In this document: positions 56,401 through 64,000 of the stretch, one piece after another
How the letters are laid out: each line of letters starts with the position of its first letter
Numbering within the stretch: the first letter of the stretch is position 1
NCBI GenBank assembly: GCA_024734555.1
Contig: JANPWX010000076.1
Coordinates: 62,001-126,000 of the forward strand
Direction of reading: 5' to 3'
DNA length: 64,000 bases
Origin: Trochalopteron elliotii
Lineage: Eukaryota; Chordata; Aves; Passeriformes; Leiothrichidae
The notes under the pieces: model-generated
Seen by the model: the letters and a program-made list of their open reading frames with translations, nothing else
The model's database searches: none
Told to the model about the DNA's origin: nothing
Made by a program: the position numbers and the translations under genes

Positions 56401-58280
56401 AAGTATTTTCTCAAATTAACTTCTTGTTTTAATTTGTAAATAGCTTGTATGATCCTTGTCAACTATCAAGTATTCAAATGCTTCTGTGCAAAAAAATTGT
56501 TGAATTTCTTGAAAATGAGTTCAAATTCTTGCAATTTCTTGAGAAACAGTTTAAATTTTATATATACAAGTATTGACTTATTTCCCTATTTGCAGGAAAT
56601 AATTAATTTGCACAAACAGGCGCTAAATTATAAACTTCAGGACTAAGCCTGAATTTGCAGTGTTAAATCTCAAATGGAAACGTGGCAGTCCAATGCCAAT
56701 GCAATTTTGCTGCCAATTCCAGAAAGGCTAGGTTTCTGCTGAATTCTATCAAATGTAAAAATTAATTCTGGAAAAATAATAAGCAAATTATTATGATTCA
56801 TCAAAATTTAAGTGTACTTGCTGATAGAGTGTTAGAACTCCAAAATAACTAATGTGCCTTACTACTATTACATACAGAAGTCCCAAATTTAGATCTTCCA
56901 AACACATTTCCAAATGTGGAAAATTACATTTCATTTAGAAAAGAAAGAAAATAACATATACTAATTTTCTTTTTTACATCAATTACTACTAGTTTTAGAA
57001 GAGTAGAAAAGAAGTGGGAACAACATTAAATTGTATTAGTGATGTGTCACCATCCCAAATCTTTATTTACACCTGAATTTTATGTAAATAAATGGAATGG
57101 CATTTAAATTGAAATAGTTCTGAATAGAGCTGATTTTACATACCTGAGGCACCCATTTGGATGAAACAAAACTGGTTACTTCTATTGCAGGCAGGCCTGT
57201 TTTGGAAAGCTGGTTGATTAACTCAATTTTTATATCAGTTGGGACTATCACCTATAGACATGGAGACAAACTTCAGCAAAGTATTTCATACATAAGAAAC
57301 ATTTGTAAGTGAAATGTTCCCTGTACATAATCAATAATGAACTACGCTTAGACATTTTACCATAACTCTACTGTCTCCTGACAGTAGGAAGTGTAAGGAA
57401 GGTATAAGGAAGGTACTAGGCAGTACACCTGATCTTACTTCATTTTCTGTCCATCACAAAAGGAGGCACTTCTGTGTAACTGGTTATAGATCTGGTCTCA
57501 TTATTTGTTATTAACCAAACACCAAACTAGCAAGGATTGACAAAGGAAATACTAACAGTGCAACCAGTGAAAAATGGGAGGAAGAAAACTCCATAGCTGA
57601 GGCAGAGTAACACTATTCTGCTAATACCACCAACATCTCTGGTATTGGTAGCAATGCTATATGTCAGCTTATCCTCCTGTTTGTGGAAATAGATGACTGT
57701 TTCTATACATATTCCTTATAACTTCTTTCAGAGCTCTTCCATGCTTCCCTACCACCCTTCATGCAAATAATGCTATCAAAAGAGTAATATTTTTCTCCCG
57801 TGTCTCTTTAGCAGGAAGCATGATAAAACCTATTTTACCATTCCTTCTACATAAACACTTAAAGCAGAAACACAAGTTACGAAGATAGGCAGTGTTTCAG
57901 TGTTTACTGATTATGTCACGACAGAATGTTACTGACTGACAAGACAAATCCCAGTAAAAAGAAATGTTGAGTAACAGAAAGGCAAGCCAGCCAAGTATAG
58001 AAAGAAATTATATGACCTAAAAGCTGGGTAAATAGGAATACACTTTCATTCTAATAAAAAGTAAAGTTATCGATATGAAAATAGATATATTTAATAGTAC
58101 AAAAGGAAAGAAACATAATTAGCAGGATGTACATGTTCTACACAATGAAAATATCACTAATATCCATGTCAAAGCACACAAAAATCAAAAGAGAAAAGTT
58201 ACCTTTTCATTTTGTAATCCATCCCTTGGCCCAACTTCTACAATCTTTATGTACTCAGGCAGTCCAGATGCTTGAGGTTC
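5833..58280 (-). CDS. HMGCLL1: HMGCLL1, HMG-CoA lyase-like 1, 5'-partial, eight exons joined
   Basis: The family cleaves 3-hydroxy-3-methylglutaryl-CoA to acetyl-CoA and acetoacetate (ketogenesis, leucine breakdown) in a divalent-metal TIM barrel. HMGCLL1 is the extramitochondrial form, N-myristoylated in mammals and found in cytosol/ER. The join is 58280-58203, 57251-57144, 53755-53660, 51955-51807, 36837-36774, 32346-32158, 10186-10061, 5946-5833. It reads 307 codons plus TAA with GT-AG introns throughout. Barrel and catalytic motifs are intact: [39 protein letters not shown] and the signature [16 protein letters not shown]1 rather than HMGCL is indicated by wording such as [12 protein letters not shown] and YMLNGLG, and by Phe in place of the HMGCL C-terminal Cys323 with no CKL tail. 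Exon 1, carrying the start and myristoylation site, lies outside the window. Confidence 0.96.
5947..10060 (-). other. HMGCLL1: HMGCLL1 intron 8
   Basis: 4,114-bp GT-AG intron between exons 8 and 9. AT-rich. The only recognisable content is the tRNA-derived SINE at 7.9-8.0 kb. Open frames inside are short and unconvincing. Confidence 0.9.
7912..8044 (-). mobile_element. tRNA-Ile-derived SINE with CR1-like tail (TguSINE1-like)
   Basis: Read on the minus strand, the head is a decayed tRNA-Ile: TAGCTCTGTTGG (A-box region, 8043-8032), GTCAGAGC, CTGATAAC (anticodon arm), and GGTTTAATCCC (B box, 7998-7988). The tRNA part ends near ATATGGGCCC. A spacer follows and then a tail, GTCCTTGTGGGTCCCTTC, ending in TATTCTGTGAT, which is the 3' end of the CR1 subfamily seen at 3.26 kb. 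A tRNA-Ile head joined to a CR1 tail is the structure of the songbird SINE known as TguSINE1. The name is from memory, but the head and tail are directly visible. It is not a functional tRNA gene because the acceptor stem is missing and the arms are mutated. Confidence 0.82.
10061..10186 (-). CDS. HMGCLL1: HMGCLL1 exon 8
   Basis: 126 nt, 42 codons, [10 protein letters not shown] to MLNGLGINT. The acceptor is TTATTTTCCAG before ATGGG and the donor is ACA/GTAAGA. It contains the HMG-CoA lyase active-site signature [10 protein letters not shown], with Cys266 on the mobile loop over the active site, and Asn275, a metal ligand, in [10 protein letters not shown]. Length equals HMGCL exon 8 (c.751-876). 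The Met is internal, following TAIQ of exon 7. Confidence 0.98.
22423..22590 (+). mobile_element. Possible solo-LTR fragment (compact TATA and polyA unit)
   Basis: TATATAA at 22526-22532 is followed only 15 bp later by AATAAA at 22548-22553. This tight promoter-then-polyA spacing is characteristic of retroviral LTRs of the alpharetrovirus/ERVK type and unusual elsewhere. A TGTTGTGG stretch at about 22423 could be near a 5' end. Terminal TG/CA and target duplications were not established, so this is weak. Confidence 0.25.
30052..30360 (-). mobile_element. Possible endogenous-retrovirus LTR, minus strand, with PBS-like motif
   Basis: On the minus strand, three copies of a CTCCTTCTAAA-containing 17-18 bp unit (30355-30309) are followed by AATAAA (30179-30174). 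About 120 bp of U5-like sequence comes next, and then TGGGGGGTCGT (30049-30039). That last motif matches 10 of the first 11 bases of a tRNA-Pro primer-binding site, placed two bases after the presumed LTR end as in gammaretroviruses. CpG dinucleotides cluster here against an otherwise CpG-poor background. The 5' limit of U3 and the TG/CA ends are not clear, and no gag, pol or env coding was recognised next to it. Confidence 0.4.
30309..30355. repeat. Three-copy tandem repeat, 17-18 bp
   Basis: TTTAGAAGGAGT occurs at 30309-30320, 30327-30338 and 30344-30355. Spacers differ slightly, giving periods of 18 and 17 bp. Such short U3 repeats are common in LTRs, which is consistent with the LTR-like reading of the flanking bases. 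Confidence 0.85.
32158..32346 (-). CDS. HMGCLL1: HMGCLL1 exon 7
   Basis: 189 nt, 63 codons, from [10 protein letters not shown] to LANILTAIQ. The acceptor is TTTCTAATCAG before GTATC and the donor is CAG/GTGACT. It carries two catalytic segments: [12 protein letters not shown], with Asp204, and [10 protein letters not shown], whose His233 and His235 are the catalytic and metal-binding histidines. Length equals HMGCL exon 7 (c.562-750). This is the best conserved stretch of the gene by eye. Confidence 0.98.
32347..36773 (-). other. HMGCLL1: HMGCLL1 intron 6
   Basis: 4,427-bp GT-AG intron. It contains the (AAAAAT)11 array at 35.2 kb and a T13 run at 35822-35834. No exon, RNA gene or large mobile element was recognised. 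Confidence 0.9.
35171..35240. repeat. (AAAAAT)n microsatellite, 11 perfect copies
   Basis: Eleven uninterrupted copies of the hexamer AAAAAT (35171-35236) plus a partial copy. An A-rich stretch precedes it at 35160-35168. On the sense strand of HMGCLL1 the pre-mRNA carries a (AUUUUU)n tract. Perfect copies imply recent expansion, so the array is probably length-polymorphic. Confidence 0.97.
36774..36837 (-). CDS. HMGCLL1: HMGCLL1 exon 6
   Basis: 64 nt: one base completing the Gly166 codon, then 21 codons [21 protein letters not shown] (shown here as [12 protein letters not shown] then NVVPDKVAE). The acceptor is TTATAG before GTATG and the donor is GAA/GTAAGA. It is the smallest exon and sits between introns of 15.0 and 4.4 kb. 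Length equals HMGCL exon 6 (c.498-561). Skipping it alone would break the frame, since 64 is not divisible by 3, whereas skipping it together with exon 5 removes 213 nt and keeps the frame. Confidence 0.96.
36870..36900. repeat. Short (AT)n/ATCT-rich simple repeat
   Basis: An alternating TATATATA stretch followed by three TATATCTA-type units, directly upstream (minus-strand sense) of the exon 6 acceptor. It lies about 33 bp from the splice site and could overlap the branch-point region, but the polypyrimidine tract itself is separate. Confidence 0.7.
39358..40302 (-). mobile_element. CR1 LINE, 0.95 kb, with reverse-transcriptase remnant
   Basis: The antisense CR1 3' end begins at GATGAGCTGGAAGAGACTCA and continues through the full 3' part of ORF2. 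On the minus strand, open frame 40111-39674 keeps C-terminal ORF2 wording such as [38 protein letters not shown] and [15 protein letters not shown], though some segments in between are shifted out of frame. It is 5'-truncated, which is typical of CR1, and is an inactive copy. It belongs to the same tail subfamily as the 3.26-kb fragment and the SINE tail. Confidence 0.93.
44357..44400. repeat. (TAA)n trinucleotide microsatellite, about 14.7 copies
   Basis: 44 bp of uninterrupted TAA units. As a long perfect trinucleotide array in an intron it is a likely polymorphic marker. No coding consequence. Confidence 0.98.
45078..45143. repeat. Two-copy tandem duplication, 33-bp unit
   Basis: Copy 1 (45078-45110) and copy 2 (45111-45143) both begin AATACATT and share 26 of 33 bases. 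The divergence suggests an old local duplication. No coding or RNA feature coincides with it. Confidence 0.75.
48380..48838 (+). mobile_element. Possible solo LTR of an endogenous retrovirus
   Basis: The segment starts TGTTAGGCCAGGAG and ends CTGTAACA, so TGTTA and TAACA form matching 5-bp inverted ends. Inside, a GC-richer, CpG-containing stretch in AT-rich surroundings leads to an ATTAAATA polyA-like motif near 48677-48685. This is followed by a TGTGGTAAAAACTC and CCCTGTCTGGCTCTC U5-like part. About 460 bp is a normal LTR size. The flanking pentamers (TATTC before, TACTG after) match at only 3 of 5, so the target duplication is doubtful. No internal retroviral genes were seen. Confidence 0.45.
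49003..49192. repeat. Polypyrimidine tract with T-run
   Basis: A strongly pyrimidine-biased stretch, with TTTGTTTC/TTCTTCC-like words, ends in a long T run near 49168-49181. On the minus strand it produces a Lys/Arg-rich open frame of no biological meaning. It is a low-complexity region in intron 5. Confidence 0.75.
50152..50800 (-). mobile_element. CR1 LINE fragment, minus strand
   Basis: It begins with the antisense CR1 3' end (GGTTTGGGTTGAAAGAGACC). It continues through ACCTGGCCTTGAACAACACC, CTTCTCCAGGCTGAACAGAG, GAGCAGAGTAGAGGGGCAGA and TTTTGATGCAGCCCAGGA, stopping at ATCCACAAATCCTT. Minus-strand translation keeps ORF2 pieces such as [21 protein letters not shown] (split by shifts). It is a different, more common CR1 subfamily than the copies at 3.26 and 39.4 kb. 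It is 5'-truncated exactly where the plus-strand CR1 tail begins. Confidence 0.93.
50801..50865 (+). mobile_element. CR1 3'-end fragment, plus strand
   Basis: GGGTTGGACAAGATGATCTC, then CAGAGTTCTCTCTCAATCTA and CTATTCTGTGAT, form the sense 3' terminus of CR1. It is only about 65 bp and abuts the minus-strand CR1 at 50800 without spacer. It is therefore an inverted copy of the first bases of that neighbour (50152 onward). Confidence 0.88.
51807..51955 (-). CDS. HMGCLL1: HMGCLL1 exon 5
   Basis: 149 nt, 49 codons plus two bases of a split Gly codon (GG|G). It runs [10 protein letters not shown] through [20 protein letters not shown] to NMNIPVR. Arg165 (HMGCL numbering), a site of human HMGCL disease variants, is the last full codon. 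The acceptor is TTTAG before ATTGC and the donor is GG/GTAAAT. The first residue is Ile where the human enzymes have Val. Length and phase 2 exit equal HMGCL exon 5 (c.349-497). It is followed by a 15-kb intron. Confidence 0.97.
51956..53659 (-). other. HMGCLL1: HMGCLL1 intron 4
   Basis: 1,704-bp GT-AG intron. It contains an A16 run at 53138-53153 and a GC-richer island at about 52.29-52.53 kb. On the minus strand that island has a short ATG-led frame with a hydrophobic stretch (52455-52303). Nothing else was recognised. Confidence 0.88.
53660..53755 (-). CDS. HMGCLL1: HMGCLL1 exon 4
   Basis: 96 nt, 32 codons, from [10 protein letters not shown] to LQGFHAA. The acceptor is TTTAG before ATGGC and the donor GCT/GTAAGT is strong. 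It carries the YPVLTPNL strand of the barrel. The Met at the start is an internal residue following WVPQ in exon 3, not the initiator. Length and phase equal HMGCL exon 4 (c.253-348). Readthrough past the donor would add only unrelated residues, which supports the splice site. Confidence 0.97.
53756..57143 (-). other. HMGCLL1: HMGCLL1 intron 3
   Basis: 3,388-bp GT-AG intron, very AT-rich with several A runs (for example near 55750 and 55808). No repeat family, exon or RNA gene was recognised. Confidence 0.88.
57144..57251 (-). CDS. HMGCLL1: HMGCLL1 exon 3
   Basis: 108 nt, 36 codons, starting [10 protein letters not shown] and ending SSKWVPQ. The acceptor is TCTATAG before GTG and the donor CAG/GTATGT is near consensus. 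It encodes the first barrel helix and the second strand. Glu72 (HMGCL numbering) in AIEVTSFV is a conserved active-site acid. The length equals HMGCL exon 3 (c.145-252). The ATA codon after the initial GTG can be mistaken for a start when the frame is read alone, but this is an internal exon. Confidence 0.97.
57252..58202 (-). other. HMGCLL1: HMGCLL1 intron 2
   Basis: 951-bp GT-AG intron, the shortest of the gene, with no recognisable features. Confidence 0.9.
58203..58280 (-). CDS. HMGCLL1: HMGCLL1 exon 2 (first exon seen)
   Basis: 78 nt, 26 codons, starting [10 protein letters not shown] and ending [10 protein letters not shown]. The acceptor reads TTTATTTCAG before GAACC and the donor is AAG/GTAACT. 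The exon holds the RDG motif, Arg41 and Asp42 in HMGCL numbering. Arg41 polarises the substrate carbonyl and Asp42 binds the metal. Both ends are phase 0, so the upstream exon must also end on a complete codon. No ATG is available in this exon, so the protein must begin in an exon at higher coordinates. Confidence 0.96.
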
Positions 58281-61200
58281 CTGAAATAAAAATCAATACT
58301 GAAAAATAAAACAATTAAGGTCACCAAGATCAAAAGGTACATCTTGTACTTGTCCTTTCATATGATTCTGGGTATAAAGTCATACTGTCAACATTAAGTT
58401 TGCTCAGCACATTTAAAAATCTATGAGAACATGTTCCACACCTTGATGTAAGGAATAAAAGTTAAAACCAGAAGTTAGTGAATGTTCCACTGCTCCTTTT
58501 TGGTCACAAAAGTTTATTAAAAATGTATATAGAACCATAAATGAACATTGAGTTTTACAGTGAGAAATATTTCCATTTCAGAAATCTTTCCAATGAACAA
58601 TCCAATCCTCCAAACTTTTAACTGAATGTTCTCAATTTCACTTAAAAGGTACTTCCCTGTAAACATTTGCAAGACTTGGCTATAAATCTGAAAATAACAT
58701 AGCAGTCAAGAAATGTTAAAGAGATTATTAATGAAAAATGAAAGCTATTTCTCTGACTGAATATGAAGATTTAAAAAAAGGATTTAAAGGAGAACAAGGA
58801 AAGCCTCCAGTAGATAGGAAAAAGAATTTTTCAGGTCTAGGAGGAGCTATGGAAAGGCAGGAGGCTGATGGGGACAGGAGGGAAAGAAGGCAGCAGTAAG
58901 GTCAAAGGGCTAAGGAGAAAATGGGGAACTGGAGGGGGAGGAAGGAGAAATGAGAACAGGAGAGCAGGTGAAGGGAAATGAAACTTCCTTTTTTGTTATT
59001 TAGCTGCTCTGTGATTGAATCAAGTTGGCAGGTGTGGGAGTTAATGTAAACTGGGCCTGTGAACCCTGAAACAGTTCAGAGCAGTTGGCTGGATTCAACC
59101 CCAAAAGCTGTGTGCCCTTAAAAACACACCTCATGGCTAATTTGGGGCATGCTGTCCATGCTCAGGAGTGGACAGGAGAGACAAAGGCAGCCTTGCCATG
59201 AGCTCTGGAAATACCCTGTCTTCTGTATTGCACTGAGGACAGAAGCCAATCCAGTTCTCCATTCCAGCGTTGAAAGCCTGAGCTGGGATTAGCACAAGGT
59301 ACCTGCAGGATGGCCGCTCCACTGAACCCACCACCTCTCCCAGGAGTTTAACATCACTGGAAGGGTGACACTGTCAGCACAGGGGGAGTAACAGCTCCCC
59401 CACACTGGAGATGCTCTGTAAATACAGCCACTCATCTCACAACATCTACAACCAAAGGAAAACCCCATATTTTAGTCCTCCCTGACTAGTATCATCAGGG
59501 TTATTTCAACCAAACGGCTGCTAATTTCTCCTCAGTAATGGAAAATGAGCATGCCTATGAGCACCCTGGGTTTCCCCCTGCATTCTTGGTGCCTGTGGGC
59601 AGTTCTCTGCAGGAGCTGCCAAAATACAATAAATACATTTCAGACCATTTACTGTATACTTATCTGAGCCCGGTAAAAAGAATGGGAAACAGCTGTATAG
59701 CATCTATTTGATCACATGGAACATCTGGTAAGTTGAAACTCTGTCAGGCTCTGCTAAGCCCACACTCACTGACAGTATAAACCTACTCAAATGTGAAGGT
59801 AAAACCTTCACATCTGCTGCATATTGTTCCTCTTAAGTTATTTTCACAAATATGGCACTGCTTCAGCACTACAGGCATAAATCTGGGTTATTTCATGATT
59901 ATCAGATCCTTCTTGTTGCAAGACAAATGCCACAGCTGTGCCATGAGTGAGGCTGTGACTGGAAAATAAAAAGAGAGCTAAAATAGATTATGTGAACCAA
60001 AGCATAATTTAGAGCATGAAAAATGTCCATAAAACTTTGGGAGCAAAAGTGTTCATTTTCTAGGCCAAATCTTGTAAATCCTATTTAGTGTCTACTGTGG
60101 AAAAATTTTGTGGAAATCAAGAGCTGTACTTGTCTTTTCAGAACAGTTCACACGGCCACATGAGGTGATGTCTGCAGCCCTTGGAGTTCATAGGGGTCAC
60201 AGGTTTGGAGGGGATACTGCAGAAAGGCATTCAAGTTTTTATTTTCTGTCTGTGACATTAGATATACTATCTCTTGGAACCATAGTCCAGGTCTCTCAGC
60301 CTCTGACTTTCTCTATAGCCTTCCTGTTCACTAGTCAGTCTCAGCTTGAATTCACTGTTCACAGAGTAAGAACAACGCTGAGAACCACATCAGGAATGAC
60401 TCCCACATACTGGAAACTAAAGGCAGTATTATAGACAAATCTGTACACTCTTCAAGCTGATGAACTAACAGCTTAGAGCAAACTTCTTGGCTATGAGTCC
60501 AGAAGAGTCTTGCTTTGTATTGTATTTCATCTAATTTTATTTATGGTACATTGACTGCTCCTATCTTCAATGTCACTGAGTTCCTCCTGTGTGGCATCCA
60601 ATGTTGTACTGAAAATATCTCCTGCCCTTCCATTATCACCAGGAATTACCACCTTGATACTTTCTTGTGAAAACTTTTGGACTAACATCTTTACCTTATT
60701 TTAGTACAAACATATATTATCTCAAAAAAAATAGATTAGTGCTATAGAAGAAAGATGTTTTAAAAAAGCATGGAGGAACTCCACCAGCAATGTCTTTCCA
60801 GTCTAATACATCTGCTTCAACATTATCTCCTATTTCCTCCTCAGCCAGTTTCTTATTCATCTCACAAATTCTGTTCTGATTATCCTTCTCCCCAGCATAA
60901 CTAATAATTTCTCTTGTGCTGCATTGCTGAAGCTCAGATAACAAGCAAGTCAAAGACATGCAGAATACTTAGGTTCAGGTCCCTGTATACTATTTATACA
61001 TTTTACAGTCCACTGCTGTTGGACAGAACTTAGAAACAAATTAGAGACTATAAGAATATGTGTACCATCTTCTGCTAAAGTGACTCTAGCATTTCTCTAT
61101 GCTGTGGCCCAAGCTGAATACAAGGAGTAAAGGAATCTCACCTGTCCTGTGAATGAATACTTGGTAACTAGCTGTTGGGACATTCTTCCAAGAGAGAAAG

Positions 61201-64000
61201 AAATATGTACTTGACAAAGCTGTTGGGAAGAAAAAGGAGACCCCACTTTTTAGGAAGTTTTCTGATCACAGTGCCACACTTGCAGAATATCTGGACATTA
61301 CTTAAATAACATCTGAAGAAATCGCCTGAGCCACAAGCCACAATCTGTGCTAGGCTCAATGCCATCTGCACTCACTAGTCAAGCTTCAAATGCACAGAAC
61401 ACACTGAAGTCTATAAGAACTGAGGCAGAGTTTAAACACTTCTCTGTTTACCACCTGGATGGCATCAGACCTCAGCCAGGACTTGGGCTTCATAAACTGA
61501 AGGACTCATTTCCCCAAACTATAACTGGAGCATTTCAAATGTACACCACACCCTTGGGTAAAAGGAATATTTTTCTGAACTAACAAGACCAACTTAGAGA
61601 ATTTCAACAACTTTAAGTATGGCATTAAATGCCTTACAGATAATAATTAGAAAATAGAAATAAACAGAAAAATGAAAACCAGTTTCTATATTTTAAATGA
61701 ATGAGAAATGGTGAACTTTGCAGAAATACACAAGTACCAATTTTTGTACCACTAAACATGTCAGGTATACAATTTTGTGTCAGAAAAAATATTTACTAAA
61801 TTGAACTAGATGAACTATTTTTATGTAACAATATGTGAAAAGCAGTAATGGCAAATACTTAGGGGCAACTGCTTACTGAATAACACGGGGTCTTGGTTAA
61901 AAAGTAATGACCACCAAAGTATCATGTTTTAAATATCAAAAAGGAAATAGCTGACGTAAAAGACTAAGAGCCTGGAAATTTTTTTTTCCATGTATCAAAC
62001 CTTGCCAAGGGAGCACAAAAAGCATATAAAACCACAAAAAAAAAAAAATTGCCTCCCTCAAAACAGAATGCAGCCAAAGAGTATTTTTAAAAGAAATAGA
62101 AAAAGGAAAACCAAACCATTTAGCTTCAGACATTGAATGCCAAATTTCTGTATGGAAACATTTTCTCTCAACTATAAATAGCTGCAAATTTAGGTTCATT
62201 ATAGAAAACCCTAGTAACTTTTAATTAAAGCAGTAAAATCTCCCTACTCTAACAATAAATGTAAACAAATTAAATAAACACACTTTTTAAGCTTTGTCAC
62301 CACTCCACTACTTCTGCTAAAGGTACTGAGGTTCTTTCAGCCTCCTGATTTTTATTCCATGAACGTCATTCATAAGGGCAGAAACAGCAATGGCAAATAT
62401 TACCCAGAGCTTCTCAAAGGTAGCTGAAAAACACAAAAGTAAGAGAGAAGGATCTGGAGGTTCAGGCCTTTTCAATCCTAATCAAGCAAGATAAAGTTCT
62501 GCTTTCCTTTTCCACAAGGTGGTGTTCTGGCACAGAGGACAACTGAACAAAGGTAGGTCCATCTTGTACGAAGAAGAATTACTCAGGAAACCAGTTTTCA
62601 ACAAGAATCAGCAGGGCGGTGGCATCAAACTCCATAATGTGTATCTGCAGTGACATGGAAAAATGCCCAAAAGAGAAGGCTCTAAAATAAATAATGTGAT
62701 TGCTGGAAAGAGAACAAAGAAAACTGGTCGATCTTCTGAATACATAGATGTCTCCAAACTTTGCAAGACAGAGGAAATAAACAGGAAGAAATTAAAATCC
62801 TTGTTCACATAGTTCACACTGCTAGAAGGCACACATTAAACATATCAATTCCCAGCTTAACTGGGAAAAAATGAAAATGCAAAAAACAGCTGGATGCACC
62901 TGAGGAATACCCCTCAGTAAAGATAAACTGAGTATTCATTCTAGAACTTCTGCTGCATGCTGCTGACATGACCACTGGGAGAAGAGTAGCCATGGATGGA
63001 CCATGACTAGCAAAAACCCTCAACCCCTGAGAATCTTTCATCAAATGAAGTTTTCTTATGACATCACTTCATATACATGACCTGAATGTTAACACAGGCA
63101 TATCCCAAACAAAGCAGTTACAGCAGAGTACAAAATTCCATTGACATAAATTGACATGCATTTCAATAAAAGCAATATATAAGATAACACTTAGCACTCT
63201 CCATATTGTTTCTGATGCTGTCTGACTAAGTAAAAAAATGAAATGGCAAAACTGATCCTGGGCTATAAACTAGGATGTCATAGATAAAACAGCAGCCTGG
63301 CATTGAATGAGTAGAAATATTGGGACTTCCTACTTCAAAAAATAATTCAATCAACAGAGATTGTCCATGGGAGGGCAAAATATAAAATGCAAGTAAATCA
63401 TTACAAAATAAAATTAGTTAAGAGCAGAGTTAAATTATCTGGAATAAACCAAGTAATTGTTGAGGTCAGAAGGCTGGTTTGAGCTCATGAAAGAGTAGTG
63501 ATTTACATATATCAGGAGATTGTCTGAACTGAGAGAGAATTCAATGTAGGGATTGCTATGGTAAAGTAATAGCCCTAACATTTCTACTGTCATTTACATT
63601 AATTATTAAATTCCAATATAATCTGCTAGTATACTGCTTCTTATTTTTGCAGGGTTGTTTACAGTAAAAGCCCTTCATATGAAAACGTAAGAAATACGAT
63701 TTTAAAGAAAGAGGAACTTAACTAAACCATAAGAATTATGCTTATGCTGCTGGAGTGTCCAGCTGTCTGATCTAATCCTGTTGACAAAGAGGACTTTAAT
63801 GGTAAAGGACTTTAAAGGTGATAAAATACAAATAATATTAACTAATAAATAAAGAAAAAAATATTTACTTTTATTTAGAAAATAGAAATTAAGATCTGGA
63901 AAAAAAGAATGCTGTCAAGTATTCTGATGAGCCGGCAAACCAAAAGGTAACAAATGACATTAAAAAGGAATGCCCAAAAGACTGAAAAACAAATGTTGCC
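58281..64000. other. Upstream part of HMGCLL1 (intron 1, open-ended); no exon 1 seen
   Basis: The exon 2 acceptor at 58281-58282 shows that an upstream exon exists. I looked for a start exon (Met-Gly, ending phase 0 at a GT) and for a CpG island on the minus strand here and found neither. A purine-rich stretch at 58782-58985 and a moderately GC-rich patch at 59.0-59.5 kb are the only compositional departures. Exon 1 and the promoter are inferred to lie beyond 64000. Confidence 0.7.
58782..58985. repeat. Purine-rich tract
   Basis: About 200 bp dominated by AGG, GGA and GAA words (for example GGGGGAGGAAGGAGAAATGAG). Low complexity rather than a transposon. Long purine tracts can form triplex structures, but there is no sign of function here. 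Confidence 0.6.

Noticed and set aside
59137..59334. Candidate HMGCLL1 start exon in the GC-richer patch upstream of exon 2
   Set aside because: The frame (MVGSVERPS...) does not resemble the known N-terminus, and no donor site in the right phase or CpG island accompanies it.

Overview
The window is vertebrate nuclear DNA, AT-rich, and almost certainly from a bird. CR1 LINE fragments are the main interspersed repeat. There is also a tRNA-Ile-headed SINE with a CR1-type tail, of the kind described from songbirds, so a passerine is the best guess. Nothing prokaryotic is present: there are no operons, CRISPR arrays or dense coding.

One protein-coding gene can be read, on the minus strand: HMGCLL1, the extramitochondrial paralogue of HMG-CoA lyase. 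Eight coding exons run from 58280 down to the stop codon at 5833. All seven introns are GT-AG, and together the exons give 307 codons in one open frame. Exon lengths of 108, 96, 149, 64, 189 and 126 nt (exons 3-8) equal those I recall for human HMGCL. From codon 48 the protein aligns to HMGCL numbering without gaps, so Arg41, Asp42, Glu72, Asp204, His233, His235, Cys266 and Asn275 all fall where expected. The N-terminal exon (exon 1) is not visible and should lie beyond base 64000. A short 3'UTR with two AATAAA signals closes the gene near 5.6-5.8 kb.

Layout: 1-5642 is gene-free flank with one CR1 fragment. 5643-58280 is HMGCLL1, with introns of 4.1, 22.0, 4.4, 15.0, 1.7, 3.4 and 1.0 kb from low to high coordinate. 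58281-64000 is intron 1 or upstream DNA without a recognisable exon or CpG island. The introns hold the SINE (7.9-8.0 kb), a compact LTR-like promoter/polyA unit (22.5 kb), a minus-strand LTR-like segment with a primer-binding-site-like motif (30.0-30.4 kb), an (AAAAAT)11 array (35.2 kb), a 0.95-kb CR1 with reverse-transcriptase remnants (39.4-40.3 kb), a (TAA)n array (44.4 kb), an LTR-like element (48.4-48.8 kb) and a head-to-head CR1 pair (50.2-50.9 kb).

I found no convincing unknown system. The observations most worth checking are the 213-nt in-frame exon 5+6 pair, which matches a known skipping event in the paralogue, the SINE/LINE tail match, and the two LTR-like segments.
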